From Thermodesulfobacteriota bacterium (GTDB taxonomy: Bacteria > Desulfobacterota > GWC2-55-46), in NCBI GenBank assembly GCA_030583865.1, contig CP129479.1:1252744-1316743 (forward strand): DNA of 64,000 nucleotides, given 5' to 3'. The translations under genes and the position numbers were made by a program. The notes below the pieces were generated by a model. It saw nothing but the letters and a program-made list of their open reading frames with translations. It was not told the DNA's origin and searched no databases. Positions 51,852-60,036 of this stretch are shown here, in pieces. Positions within the stretch are counted from its first letter, which is position 1. Each line of letters starts with the position of its first letter.

Positions 51852-51879
51852 ATTGTAACAAAACCGGCGGGATTTTCAA
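51852..51879 (-). promoter_or_regulatory. Sigma-70 promoter of the regulator-gspCDEF operon
   Basis: On the minus strand TTGAAA (51879-51874) and TACAAT (51857-51852) are separated by 16 bases, five of six matches in each box. Transcription would start near 51845, leaving a leader of about 180 bases before the regulator ATG at 51665. No known riboswitch was recognised in that leader. Confidence 0.55.
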
Positions 51880-51900
51880 GTGCGGCGAGATAAAAATTAT

Positions 51901-51929
51901 TTGTTATCGCCGTTGAATTGATATATCAT
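51901..51929 (+). promoter_or_regulatory. Sigma-70 promoter of the gspG-M operon
   Basis: TTGTTA (51901-51906) and TATCAT (51924-51929) are separated by 17 bases. The predicted start, six to seven bases after the -10, coincides with the gspG ATG at 51936, and no Shine-Dalgarno sequence is present there. The mRNA may be leaderless. The two secretion promoters lie back to back within about 80 bases. Confidence 0.5.
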
Positions 51930-51935
51930 AACAGC

Positions 51936-52373
51936 ATGATGCTCAGGAACAGCAAGGGTTTTACGCTCATAGAGCTTCTTATCGTTATCGCTATACTCGG
52001 CACCCTCGCAGCGATAATCGCGCCGAGGATCGTCGGCAGGACCGACGAGGCGCGGGTAGTCGAGGCCAAGGTCCAGATGCAGAACCTCGAGACGGCCCTC
52101 AGGCTCTTCAGGCTCGACAACGGCTTTTACCCCTCGACCGAGCAGGGGCTCGAAGCCCTGGTCAGGAAGCCCGAGTCCGGCAGGATCCCGGCAAAGTGGC
52201 GCGACGGCGGGTATCTCGAGAAAAAGAAGGTGCCCAACGACCCCTGGGGCAGCCCCTTCATATACGCATCGCCCGGCCAGAGCGGAGATTACGACATAAT
52301 CTCCTGGGGCGCAGACGGCGCGCGGGACGGCGAGGGGTTCGACGCTGACATAAGAAGCTGGGAGCTCGACTGA
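51936..52373 (+). CDS. gspG: Major pseudopilin GspG
   Basis: The 145-residue protein has a prepilin peptidase site with leader 'MMLRNSKG' before 'FTLIELLIVIAILGTLAAI', including the conserved Glu5. The C-terminal 'PWGSPFIYASPGQSGDYDIISWGADG' region matches the calcium-binding loop of GspG. It forms the pseudopilus shaft. Two ATGs in tandem (51936, 51939) start the gene; an upstream in-frame start would lie in the promoter. Confidence 0.94.
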   Translation: MMLRNSKGFTLIELLIVIAILGTLAAIIAPRIVGRTDEARVVEAKVQMQNLETALRLFRLDNGFYPSTEQGLEALVRKPESGRIPAKWRDGGYLEKKKVPNDPWGSPFIYASPGQSGDYDIISWGADGARDGEGFDADIRSWELD

Positions 52374-52432
52374 AGCCCCAGGAACGTTACCCGATCAGAT
52401 TTGATTGTATGGCGAGAATGATAGATTGCGCC

Positions 52433-52558
52433 ATGCAGGGCGTCGGGACAAGGCTGGCCAAGGCGCGACGAAGGCTCGGAACGATGCGCGTGTATGTAGT
52501 GCGTCGCATTGACGAGCCGGGGAGCAACGCCGGTATGCGACGTCATGACGCCCTGTAT
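52433..52558. repeat. 126-bp imperfect palindrome, MITE-like, between gspG and gspH
   Basis: The ends ATGCAGGGCGTC (52433-52444) and GACGCCCTGTAT (52547-52558) are inverted copies differing at one base. Inside, further arms pair (GGCTCG with CGAGCC, GATGCG with CGCATT), so the element folds into one long imperfect hairpin. It carries no gene of its own. It interrupts the otherwise tightly packed gsp operon and the gspH frame is open through it. The flanking 52374-52432 shows nothing recognisable. Confidence 0.6.
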
Positions 52559-53161
52559 AGACGAAGACAGGCCAAAGGCCCCCCCAGGGCCGATGGCCTT
52601 GAGAGAGTATCCGCACATCCCCGCACGCCCGATACGCACCGTTCACGCTCTCCCGCGCTGCCCCTTTCACACGGATTCTCGCTTCTGGAACTCATCGCCG
52701 TAATCGCGATAATCGGCATTACGCTCGCCTTCGTTCTCCCGAGGTTTCCGTCCCTCGACGGCCGCCGGCTCGAATCCGACGCCGACAGGCTCGCCCTGCT
52801 TGCCTCGTTCATCGGGGAGAGGGCCGTTGCCACGAGGTCCCAGTACCGGCTCCATTTCGACATGGCGGGAGCGGCGGTGCGCGTCGAGGCCTCGGCGGAC
52901 GGCAAGGAATTCACGCGGGTCACCGAACCTGTCGCAAGGGGCGGAAAGTTGAGCCCCGGTGTGGAGATAGGCGAGGTCTTCAGCCCGGGGCTCGGGCGCA
53001 TAAGCCGCGGAGAGGCCTTCATTCATATTACGAGCAGGGGTTCCGACCCGTTCGAGGTGACCCTTTTATCAGACGGGAAAAGGGCCGTCGTCTCCTATAA
53101 CCCCTATACCGGGAAGGCGTCGGTATCGTATCCGGGGACAGGGGAGGGACAGGATGGATAA
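52535..53161 (+). CDS. gspH: Minor pseudopilin GspH (start uncertain)
   Basis: The core is a type IV pilin-like segment 'GFSLLELIAVIAIIGITLAFVLPRF' in parts, with the prepilin cleavage glycine and Glu5, followed by a GspH-type globular domain. No ATG, GTG or TTG lies between the palindromic element and the cleavage site. The nearest in-frame ATG (52535, with GGAG about ten bases upstream) is inside the element and gives an unusually long leader of about 46 residues. CTG at 52658 would give a normal leader. The 3' end overlaps gspI by eight bases. Confidence 0.75.
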   Translation: MRRHDALYRRRQAKGPPRADGLERVSAHPRTPDTHRSRSPALPLSHGFSLLELIAVIAIIGITLAFVLPRFPSLDGRRLESDADRLALLASFIGERAVATRSQYRLHFDMAGAAVRVEASADGKEFTRVTEPVARGGKLSPGVEIGEVFSPGLGRISRGEAFIHITSRGSDPFEVTLLSDGKRAVVSYNPYTGKASVSYPGTGEGQDG

Positions 53162-53492
53162 GAGGGGTTTCACCCTGATCGAGGCCATGATAGCGCTGGC
53201 AGTGCTTTCCGGCGCCGTCGCGATCCTGGTTACGAGCTTCAACTACCACCTGAACGTGGCCGCTCGGAGCAGCCGGGAGGCCGTATCGGTCGTACTCGGC
53301 CTCCAGAAGATTGAGGAGCTCAAGCTCGAGGGAAGGCTTTCAGCGCTTGAAGGCGGCTTCGGGGAAGGGTTCGCCGGCTATAACTGGGAGCTCGTAAGCG
53401 AGGATACGGAATTAAAGGGGGTAAAAAGGCTTGAGCTCAAGGTCGGCCATGAAGGGTCGTTTTTCTCGCTCGTCTCGTTCGTTAGGGAATAG
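53154..53492 (+). CDS. gspI: Minor pseudopilin GspI
   Basis: The 112-residue protein starts 'MDKRGFTLIEAMIALAVLSG', with a four-residue basic leader, cleavage glycine and Glu5, and the GspI-type 'GLQKIEELKLEG' segment after the helix. GspI helps build the pseudopilus tip with GspJ and GspK. It overlaps gspH by eight bases and gspJ by 44, in the usual gspHIJK order. Confidence 0.9.
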   Translation: MDKRGFTLIEAMIALAVLSGAVAILVTSFNYHLNVAARSSREAVSVVLGLQKIEELKLEGRLSALEGGFGEGFAGYNWELVSEDTELKGVKRLELKVGHEGSFFSLVSFVRE

Positions 53493-54060
53493 CCGAGGGT
53501 TCACTCTCATAGAAGTCCTTATCGCGGTCTCCCTAACGGCGATCCTCCTTGCGTCGCTCTATTCCGTCTTCTTCTCGGTAGCAGGGGCCGGGAGCAGGGC
53601 GAGAGAGGAGGCCGACAGGAACGTGGAGGCCGGAAGGGCGCTTGAAAGGCTGGCAAGCGAGGTCCGCTCCGCGTACACGAGGCGCGGCAGTCCCGCAACG
53701 TTCTTCAAGGCCGGGAAGGTGAGGAGCCATTCAACGGTCTCCTTCACATTCTTTTCCTATCCTGTCCAGGCCGGTGACGCCCCTAAAAGCGACCTTCTGG
53801 CAGTAAGCTATTCCGTCGAGCGGGACGGCGGCAGGAGGCACCTCGTGAAAGAGGTGTGGAGCCCTTACTTCGGAGAGAAGATGACTTTCAGGGCCGTTGA
53901 GGACATAAAAGGATTCGAGGTGAGCCTCTTTAACGGAAAGGACTGGTCAAAGGCGTGGGACTCCGAGCTTGAAGGCTCGGTCCCCAGGGCAATGACCGTG
54001 AAGATGACCCTCGCCTCCGGCGAGGAGCTCGCCATGACCGCCCCGGCAATGATAAGATGA
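53449..54060 (+). CDS. gspJ: Minor pseudopilin GspJ
   Basis: The 203-residue protein has a basic, serine-rich 17-residue leader before 'FTLIEVLIAVSLTAILLASLY', with Glu5 present, and a C-terminal beta domain typical of GspJ ('LLAVSYSVERDGGRRHLVKEV'). The ATG at 53449 is the nearest start to the cleavage site, though it lies 44 bases inside gspI. The stop overlaps the gspK ATG (ATGA). Confidence 0.88.
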   Translation: MKGRFSRSSRSLGNSRGFTLIEVLIAVSLTAILLASLYSVFFSVAGAGSRAREEADRNVEAGRALERLASEVRSAYTRRGSPATFFKAGKVRSHSTVSFTFFSYPVQAGDAPKSDLLAVSYSVERDGGRRHLVKEVWSPYFGEKMTFRAVEDIKGFEVSLFNGKDWSKAWDSELEGSVPRAMTVKMTLASGEELAMTAPAMIR

Positions 54061-55010
54061 TTTCTCAGGTTTTTGTCATAATAGAGCGTTTTAAAAGCGG
54101 AAAAGCTATAAAAGGAAAGAGCGGCCTTGCCCTTGTGACGGTCCTTCTGGTCGTGGCCGTCCTTACGGCCCTTGTTACTGATTTCATCTACAGGTCATAT
54201 GTGGCCTCGTCCAGGGTGGCGGCATTGAAAGACTCGGCCCGGGCCGGCGTGCTCGCCGCAGACGGTGTTTCGCTTGCCAGGGCCGGTATAGAGGAGTTCC
54301 TGAAGAAAGAGCCGAATATCGTGACGGACGAGTCAGGGCTGGTCTTTTCAAAGCCTCTGGAGGACGGCCTCGGCATATCGATACGGGCGACGGACGAGAG
54401 GTCGAGGGCATCGCTCCGCATAGCCTATCCCATGACAGGCGCCCTTGACCAGAAATTGCACGGGATAATGACAAGGCTCCTGAAGGAGAAGAGGGCCGGT
54501 GAGGAGCTGGCCGACGCCCTTGCCGACTGGATAGACAACGACTCGACGCCGAGGCCTCGCGGGGCCGAGGAGCAGTTCTACAAGGGACTGGCTCCGCCTT
54601 ACGCGCCGAGAAACGGGTTTCCTGAGAGCGTCGAGGAGCTGCTGCTCGTAAAAGGCTTTACGCCGGATGTCTTCCAGGCCGTCGGAGGGCACCTGACGCC
54701 ATACAGCCCCGACGGGCTCGTGAACGTCAATACCGCCCCGAGGCCGGTATTGGCCTCGCTTTCCGAGGAGATGACCAACGAGCTTGCGGACGAGATCATA
54801 AGGTACAGGAAAAACACCCCTTTCACCGACAGGTCACAGGTAATGAAGGTCCCTGGGTTCGAGAAGGCCGGTTTCACCATCCAGGACCGGATAACGACCA
54901 CGAGCAATATCTGGAGGATCCATTCGAGGGCCAGGGCAGGAGAGGTCATAAGGGAGGTCGAGGCCGTGGTCCAGATAGGTGGTGGGGTCCTTTACTGGAG
55001 GGAGATGTGA
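54057..55010 (+). CDS. gspK: Minor pseudopilin GspK
   Basis: The 317-residue protein has a long basic leader, cleavage glycine in 'KGKSGLALVTVLLVVAVLTALV' and no Glu5, which is normal for GspK. The SAM-like GspK domain follows ('ADALADWIDNDSTPRPRGAE', 'GLVNVNTAPRPVLASL'). GspK caps the pseudopilus. The ATG at 54057 overlaps the gspJ stop by four bases. Confidence 0.92.
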   Translation: MISQVFVIIERFKSGKAIKGKSGLALVTVLLVVAVLTALVTDFIYRSYVASSRVAALKDSARAGVLAADGVSLARAGIEEFLKKEPNIVTDESGLVFSKPLEDGLGISIRATDERSRASLRIAYPMTGALDQKLHGIMTRLLKEKRAGEELADALADWIDNDSTPRPRGAEEQFYKGLAPPYAPRNGFPESVEELLLVKGFTPDVFQAVGGHLTPYSPDGLVNVNTAPRPVLASLSEEMTNELADEIIRYRKNTPFTDRSQVMKVPGFEKAGFTIQDRITTTSNIWRIHSRARAGEVIREVEAVVQIGGGVLYWREM

Positions 55011-55014
55011 GCAT

Positions 55015-56319
55015 ATGAAGGTACTTGTATTGGATATAGGCAGTGAGCGGGTGCTGGCCGGAGCATTCGAGTCGGGCAGGCCGACCTCTTTTTTCGACGC
55101 CGCGATAGACGGGCCGGGAGACGAGGGCCTCAAGGAGGCGTTATCCGCGGTTATGGACCAGGCTGCCATGAAAAGGGGCAGAGCCTTTGGCCGGGTGCTG
55201 GTAAGCCTTCCTCCGAGCGAGCTCATCATCAGGGTGGTGGAGATGCCCTTCAGCGAAAGGAAGAAGGTGCTCGAAGCGCTGCCTTTCGAGCTCGCGGGGC
55301 TTCTTCACGTGGAGGTCGATGACGTTATAATGGACGCGGTGCCCCTCGGGGCCGGCAGGTTCCTGGCGGTCGCCGCCGAAAGGAGGCTCGTCCGCGGTCA
55401 TCTTGAAATCCTGAATTCATTGGACATAGACCCTTGCTGGATGGGCTCCGGCCTTTTCGCGGCGGACGCCCTCATATCCCAGCCAGCCGAGGGCACCAGG
55501 GCGGTCCTCGTGCCGGGCGCGTTCGCGGTCGTGGAGAACGGCGCGCCCAGGCTCTTTAAGCCCGTGAGGGGAATCGAGAACCTGCATCTCGCCGCCGAGT
55601 TCCTGGACGCCGAGGGCATGGCGGTTGACGAGGTCTGCAGCGTCGGATGGGACGATGTTGAGGTGGCGGAGATTTTCCGCGGCGCGAGGCAAACCCGCCT
55701 GGATCTCCCAGCCGGTTGCCCGCCCGGGGGGGCGCTTGCGTTCGCGCTGGCCGTCGTGGAGGACAGCGGCCGCCTTGCCGAGATGGTCAATTTCAGGCGC
55801 GGCGAATTCGAGTACACGCGCGAGAAGGCGGCGAAGATGAGGGGGCTCAAGACCGCAGCGGTCCTTGCTCTTGTCCTCGCGGTCCTCCTTGCCGGGGACC
55901 TTTACGCCAGGTACATGGGGCTCTCGGCCGAGCTCGACTCCTACGACGAGGCGCTCAGGTCCCAATACGCCGAGCTCTTTCCAGGGGAGCGGAGCGCCGC
56001 CGACCCCGTCTATCAGCTCGAGACAAGGCTCGGCGCAATGGATAAGGAGCTGGCCGCTATGGGCAAGGGCAAAAGCTCCCTTGACGCCCTCCTCAGGATA
56101 TCCGAAGCCGTGCCGGACGAGGCCGGGATAAGGATTACCGAAATAGTCCTGGGCCCGGAGGGCAGGGTGGTCGCGAGGGGCGAGGCCCCGACCTTCGAGG
56201 TCGCGGGGAGGCTCAAGGATGCGCTCGCAGGGGGCCCGCTCAAGGAAGTGAGCCTGGATGAGACAAGGGCGAGGCCCGGGGGCGGGACCTCTTTCAGCCT
56301 TAACGCTTACCTGAGGTGA
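55015..56319 (+). CDS. gspL: Type II secretion platform protein GspL
   Basis: The 434-residue protein begins with an actin-like cytoplasmic domain ('MKVLVLDIGSERVLAGAFES', 'VLVSLPPSELIIRVVEMPF'), then a single membrane segment ('GLKTAAVLALVLAVLLAGDL') and a periplasmic ferredoxin-like domain. GspL recruits GspE to the membrane. GGAGG lies about ten bases before the ATG at 55015, four bases after gspK; an upstream frame start is inside gspK. Confidence 0.88.
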   Translation: MKVLVLDIGSERVLAGAFESGRPTSFFDAAIDGPGDEGLKEALSAVMDQAAMKRGRAFGRVLVSLPPSELIIRVVEMPFSERKKVLEALPFELAGLLHVEVDDVIMDAVPLGAGRFLAVAAERRLVRGHLEILNSLDIDPCWMGSGLFAADALISQPAEGTRAVLVPGAFAVVENGAPRLFKPVRGIENLHLAAEFLDAEGMAVDEVCSVGWDDVEVAEIFRGARQTRLDLPAGCPPGGALAFALAVVEDSGRLAEMVNFRRGEFEYTREKAAKMRGLKTAAVLALVLAVLLAGDLYARYMGLSAELDSYDEALRSQYAELFPGERSAADPVYQLETRLGAMDKELAAMGKGKSSLDALLRISEAVPDEAGIRITEIVLGPEGRVVARGEAPTFEVAGRLKDALAGGPLKEVSLDETRARPGGGTSFSLNAYLR

Positions 56320-56324
56320 ATCGG

Positions 56325-56879
56325 ATGGAACTTAGAAGCGCTCTGCCGGCATTGTTGCACGGTGCAGCCGGGTTGAATATGGACAGGAAAAAAGCGTACC
56401 GCTACGCCGCTTATATCGCGGTCCCGATAGCCGTTGTCATGCTGGCCCTCTTTTTCTACGGAAGGTACGCAGACTTGAAGAGGTCGGCAGCGGCGGCCTC
56501 GCGCGACCTTGCGGCAATGGAGGCGCTCCGGGGAGAGTATCTTTCGAAAAAATCCCTCCTCGACTCGCTGGCGGCAAAGGCCGCGCCGTCCGGGGAGTCT
56601 GCCGTGGCCGCCATCGAGGGCATCGCAAAAAGGACCGGCATAAGCGGGAAGATAAAGTCGATAAAGCCCCTGGAGGAGAAGGCGGACGCCGGATACGCGG
56701 AAAGCCCGGTCGAGGCGAGGCTCGAAGGCGTGGACATGAACGAGCTCGTGAACTTCCTCTATCAGGCGGAACGCGGAGAGAAGCTCATCATCGTAAAGGA
56801 GATCTCCATAAAGGAGAGGTTCGAGGACAGGGACCTCGTTGACGTCGTGCTCCGGGCCTCGCTCATAACGAAGGAGTGA
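56325..56879 (+). CDS. gspM: Type II secretion platform protein GspM
   Basis: The 184-residue protein has one membrane segment ('RYAAYIAVPIAVVMLALFFYG'), a coiled-coil stretch and a small ferredoxin-like periplasmic domain ('EARLEGVDMNELVNFLYQAE'), as in GspM. It partners GspL. ATG 56325 with GAGG six bases upstream is preferred over an in-frame GTG at 56316 that overlaps the gspL stop. It ends the plus arm; neither gspN nor the prepilin peptidase gspO is in the window. Confidence 0.83.
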   Translation: MELRSALPALLHGAAGLNMDRKKAYRYAAYIAVPIAVVMLALFFYGRYADLKRSAAAASRDLAAMEALRGEYLSKKSLLDSLAAKAAPSGESAVAAIEGIAKRTGISGKIKSIKPLEEKADAGYAESPVEARLEGVDMNELVNFLYQAERGEKLIIVKEISIKERFEDRDLVDVVLRASLITKE

Positions 56880-56889
56880 CCTTTAAGCT

Positions 56890-56921
56890 CCGCTTTTTTC
56901 CCGGCCTTCCGGGAAAAGCGG
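56890..56921. terminator. Inverted repeat between convergent gspM and znuB
   Basis: CCGCTTTTTTCCCGG (56890-56904) pairs with CCGGGAAAAGCGG (56909-56921) across a CCTT loop, with two unpaired T in the left arm. It lies in the 70-base gap between convergent genes and is a candidate two-way terminator. A classic T-run after the stem is absent on both strands, so efficiency is uncertain. Confidence 0.45.
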
Positions 56922-56949
56922 GAAAAATCTCTAAAATTTTGAGGCTGCC

Positions 56950-57750
56950 TTATTCCGGCCTCTTGATGACAAAGGTCAGGAGGAAGATTACGAGCGCCAC
57001 GAGGACGATGGTGCCGCCGCTTGCGAGGTCGAGGTAATACGATAGAGTAAGCCCCGAGACGACTGAGACGAAGGAGAAGAACATCGATAGGAAGATGGTG
57101 TTCCTGAAGCTCAGGTTGAACTGCTTCGCGCTCACGACGGGTATGACCATGAGCGCGCCTATGAGGAGTATCCCGACGATCCTCATGGAAAGCGAGATTG
57201 TTACGGCAGCCAGGACCACTATGAGGAGGTTGAGATTCCTGGCCCTCACCCCGCCGGCCTCGGCGAACTCCTCGTCGAAAGATACGAGGAAGAATTCCTT
57301 ATAAAGAAGCGTTATGGCGAGTATGACGGCCACGAAGACGGCCGTGAGCATGTAGAGGTCCGTGGGGCTGATTGTGGAGATGCTGCCGAAGAGGTAGCTC
57401 AGGAGGTCCACGTTCAGGCCCCTTGCGAGGCTTATGATGACGACTGCCACGGCGAGGCTCCCTGAGAGGAAGATCGCCAGCACCGATTCCGCGAAAAGGG
57501 ACTTTACCCCCCGGAGCCTCTCGATGGCCACTGCCGCCAGGGTCGAGGCCGCGACAGCCGAGACCACCGGGTGTGAGTTTGTGAGTATGCCTGCAGCGAC
57601 ACCCACGAGAGAGACGTGCGCGAGCGTGTCCGCCATGAGCGAGTAGCGCCGCACCACGAGGAATACCCCGATAAGCGGGACGATAACGGATATGAGGATT
57701 CCCGCGGCAAACGCCCTCCGCATGAACTCAAGCTCGAAAATTTCCGGCAT
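56950..57750 (-). CDS. znuB: Zinc ABC transporter permease ZnuB
   Basis: The 266-residue protein has seven to eight hydrophobic segments and the ABC-3 permease signatures ('VVRRYSLMADTLAHVSLVGVA', 'VVSAKQFNLSF'). It forms the membrane channel for ZnuA-delivered zinc. It follows znuC by 29 bases and is the last gene of the operon. ABC-3 permeases also carry manganese; the Zur-type regulator and histidine-rich ZnuA favour zinc. Confidence 0.9.
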   Translation of the reverse strand: MPEIFELEFMRRAFAAGILISVIVPLIGVFLVVRRYSLMADTLAHVSLVGVAAGILTNSHPVVSAVAASTLAAVAIERLRGVKSLFAESVLAIFLSGSLAVAVVIISLARGLNVDLLSYLFGSISTISPTDLYMLTAVFVAVILAITLLYKEFFLVSFDEEFAEAGGVRARNLNLLIVVLAAVTISLSMRIVGILLIGALMVIPVVSAKQFNLSFRNTIFLSMFFSFVSVVSGLTLSYYLDLASGGTIVLVALVIFLLTFVIKRPE

Positions 57751-57779
57751 TATCCAGTCCTTTGCTTTTTGAGCAGCCG

Positions 57780-58529
57780 CTAATGGCCGTGCAGTATGAA
57801 CTTGACCTTCTTCCCGTAAAGCTCCTGCATGTATTGCTCGCTTATGAACTTCTTGGGCGAGCCGTGGCAGACGAGCCTCTTGTTCAGGCAGAGGACCGAT
57901 TTTACCTGGTGGGCCACCACGTCGATGTCGTGAGAGATGAGGAGCACCGTTATTCCCAGCTTCGAGTTCAGGTCTTCTATGAAGGAGTAGAACTTTTCCT
58001 GGGAGGTGACGTCCACGCCCACGTCAGGCTCGTCGAGTATGAGGATCCTGGGCTCGCTCGCGAGGGCCCGGGCGATGAAGACCCTCTGGCGCTCCCCGCC
58101 GGAGAGGTGCCCTATGAGCCTGCCCCTGAAGGCTGTAACGTCCGTTATCTCCATGGCCTTTTCCACGGCCTTCCTGTCATCCCGGGAGAGCCATTTAAGA
58201 AGACCCATGCGTGCGGTCCTGCCGCTACGGACTATCTCCTCGACGGTTGCCGGGAAGTATGTCTCGGATATTACCCTCTGGGGCACATATCCTATGAGAT
58301 GGCGGTTCGTGAACCTCTGGACCGGCTCGCCGTAGATGCGCACCTCCCCGTTGGTCGGCCTCAGGAGCCCCAGTATTATCTTGAAGAGGGTAGTCTTTCC
58401 GCCCCCGTTCGGCCCTATAATGCCCAGGTACTCGCCTTCCTCGACGCTGAATGTGACATTTTCGAGGACGTTCGTGCCGTTAAAGCTCATTGACACTTCC
58501 CTGACATCTATGCAGTTCTTTTTTGTCAT
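57780..58529 (-). CDS. znuC: Zinc ABC transporter ATPase ZnuC
   Basis: The 249-residue ATPase has Walker A 'GPNGGGKTT', the Q-loop region 'YVPQR', signature 'LSGGERQRV', Walker B 'ILILDEPD' and switch histidine 'LLISHDIDV'. It energises zinc import through ZnuB. The ATG at 58529 overlaps the znuA stop by four bases (ATGA), so the two are translationally coupled. Confidence 0.92.
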   Translation of the reverse strand: MTKKNCIDVREVSMSFNGTNVLENVTFSVEEGEYLGIIGPNGGGKTTLFKIILGLLRPTNGEVRIYGEPVQRFTNRHLIGYVPQRVISETYFPATVEEIVRSGRTARMGLLKWLSRDDRKAVEKAMEITDVTAFRGRLIGHLSGGERQRVFIARALASEPRILILDEPDVGVDVTSQEKFYSFIEDLNSKLGITVLLISHDIDVVAHQVKSVLCLNKRLVCHGSPKKFISEQYMQELYGKKVKFILHGH

Positions 58530-59509
58530 TTGCAGTCGAGGGCTTTCCTCAGGTTATTGAGGTTATCTCTCATTATGGACAGGTAATCCATCCCGGCCCC
58601 TTCCTCTTCCCTCGTAAGCCCCTCAACGGGGTTAAGGACGAGTATTTCAGCCCCGGTCTCCCTTGCTATGGCCTCGGCGATCCTCGGGCTTCCGAAGGGC
58701 TCGGTGAAGACGTGCCTGATGCCCCGTTCCTTCATTGCCTTCGATATCCGGGCTATGCGCCTAGGCGAGGGCTCCTCGCCTGAAAAGACCCCTGTGGCAG
58801 GGATGATTTCCAGATTGTACCTCTCCCCCAGATAGCCGTATGCGTCGTGCGATACCACTATCTCCCTGAGGGCGCAGTCATTGAGACCTGCCTTGAATTC
58901 CTCGTCGAGTTTCAGGAGCTCTTCCGTGTAGGCGGCGGCCCTTTCCCCGTAATACCGCCCGTTTCCCGGGTTGACCGACGTAAGGCTCTCCCTCATTATA
59001 TCCACGAGCCTTGTTGCGAGGACCGGGTCGAGCCAGACATGCGGGTCAAACGGGCCGTGGCCGTGCCCTTCGTGCTCTTCTTCGTCCTCGTGCGCCTCGG
59101 GTTCTCCGGCTTCGTGGCCGTTTTCGCTGCCGGCTTCATTTTTCATTTCAAAGCGCTCGGCAACTTCTACGGCCATGACCCCGGACTTTCTTACGGAGGG
59201 GGCGATCCTCTCCGCCCAGGTGTCGAATCCGCCGCCCATGTAGACGAAGAGGGCCGAGTCCATCGCCGTCTTTATGTCCCTGGGCGCGGGCTCGAAATCG
59301 TGGGCATCCACGCCAGCGGGTGTGATGGCGCGGACCGCCACCCTGTCCCCGCCGGTCTCCTCAAGGAAGTGGGCCAGGGGATAGATGCTCGCAACGGCCC
59401 TTATCCTCCCGTCTTCCCCGACGGGGGCCTCGCGCCTCAGGTGCATCAAGAAGGCCCCGATCGCCGCGATAACGAATATGACCGCGAAAAAGATCATGTT
59501 TCTTAGCAT
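58526..59509 (-). CDS. znuA: Zinc-binding periplasmic protein ZnuA
   Basis: The 327-residue cluster A-I binding protein has an N-terminal membrane segment without a lipobox, metal-ligand regions 'YPLAHFLEETGGD', 'VDAHDFEPAPRD' and 'VVSHDAYGYLGE', and a His/Asp/Glu-rich loop ('HEDEEEHEGHGHG') typical of zinc-specific members. It captures zinc in the periplasm. It starts four bases after zur in one operon. Confidence 0.9.
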   Translation of the reverse strand: MLRNMIFFAVIFVIAAIGAFLMHLRREAPVGEDGRIRAVASIYPLAHFLEETGGDRVAVRAITPAGVDAHDFEPAPRDIKTAMDSALFVYMGGGFDTWAERIAPSVRKSGVMAVEVAERFEMKNEAGSENGHEAGEPEAHEDEEEHEGHGHGPFDPHVWLDPVLATRLVDIMRESLTSVNPGNGRYYGERAAAYTEELLKLDEEFKAGLNDCALREIVVSHDAYGYLGERYNLEIIPATGVFSGEEPSPRRIARISKAMKERGIRHVFTEPFGSPRIAEAIARETGAEILVLNPVEGLTREEEGAGMDYLSIMRDNLNNLRKALDCK

Positions 59510-59513
59510 GCGT

Positions 59514-59942
59514 TCACCTGCACCCCTGGCATAAGCCGACGAATTCGAGAGAGTGGTTTAGGACCCTGAACCCGGTCGATTCGAGTATCCGCTGCTCCTC
59601 TTCTTCCAGGTCGCCCTCAAGTACTATGTCCTCCACCTTCCTGCACTTCACGCATATAAGGTGATGGTGGTGCTCGCCTCCGGCAAGCTCGTAACGCTTC
59701 ACCCTCTCGTGCAGGAAACGTATCTCCTTTATGATGCCGTGCTCCTCCAGGAAGGCGAGCTCCCTGTAGATGGTAGTCTTGTTTATGGACGAGTTCCCGG
59801 GCCGCAGGGCCGCGGTCACGTCGGCGGCGGAAAGGGGGAGGCCGCGCTCAAGGAACAGCTCGACGACGGCCCTCCTTACGCGGGTGAGCCTGAACCCCCG
59901 GCCGGTTATCTCCGAGAGTATGCGGTCCAGGTCCTTTTCCAT
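59514..59942 (-). CDS. zur: Fur-family zinc regulator Zur
   Basis: The 142-residue protein has the Fur winged helix ('FRLTRVRRAVVELFLERG', 'SSINKTTIYRELAFLEEHG'), a histidine-rich sensor ('GGEHHHHLICVKCRKVED') and a second C-x2-C pair near the end ('CQGC'). Adjacency to znuA-C-B identifies it as Zur. The ATG at 59942 lies about four bases after the predicted transcription start and has no Shine-Dalgarno. A palindrome in its promoter probably gives autoregulation by zinc. Confidence 0.88.
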   Translation of the reverse strand: MEKDLDRILSEITGRGFRLTRVRRAVVELFLERGLPLSAADVTAALRPGNSSINKTTIYRELAFLEEHGIIKEIRFLHERVKRYELAGGEHHHHLICVKCRKVEDIVLEGDLEEEEQRILESTGFRVLNHSLEFVGLCQGCR

Positions 59943-59952
59943 ATATTGAAGA

Positions 59953-59981
59953 GTGTAATGCAACTTAGTTGCAAGTGTCAA
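59953..59981 (-). promoter_or_regulatory. zur-znuACB promoter with Zur-box-like palindrome
   Basis: On the minus strand a perfect -35 TTGACA (59981-59976) and a weak -10 TTACAC (59958-59953) are 17 bases apart. The spacer is filled by TGCAAC-TAA-GTTGCA (59973-59959), a perfect inverted repeat of six-base arms. A repressor there would block RNA polymerase, consistent with Zur control. The palindrome is certain; its ligand is inferred. Confidence 0.6.
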
Positions 59982-60007
59982 CCGCCTTCTTGGCTTTTTT
60001 CGCGCCC

Positions 60008-60036
60008 TTGACAACCGGCGATACACGGAGTATAGT
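60008..60036 (+). promoter_or_regulatory. Sigma-70 promoter of the tetR efflux operon
   Basis: TTGACA (60008-60013), a 17-base spacer and TATAGT (60031-60036) make the best promoter in the window. Transcription should start near 60043, giving a short leader with GGAG before the tetR ATG at 60065. The operator at 60034-60051 overlaps the -10 and the start site. Confidence 0.75.

Noticed and set aside
59943-60026. Longer N-terminus for Zur
   Set aside because: The extension would run through the promoter -35 and palindrome, and its residues are basic and unlike Fur proteins.
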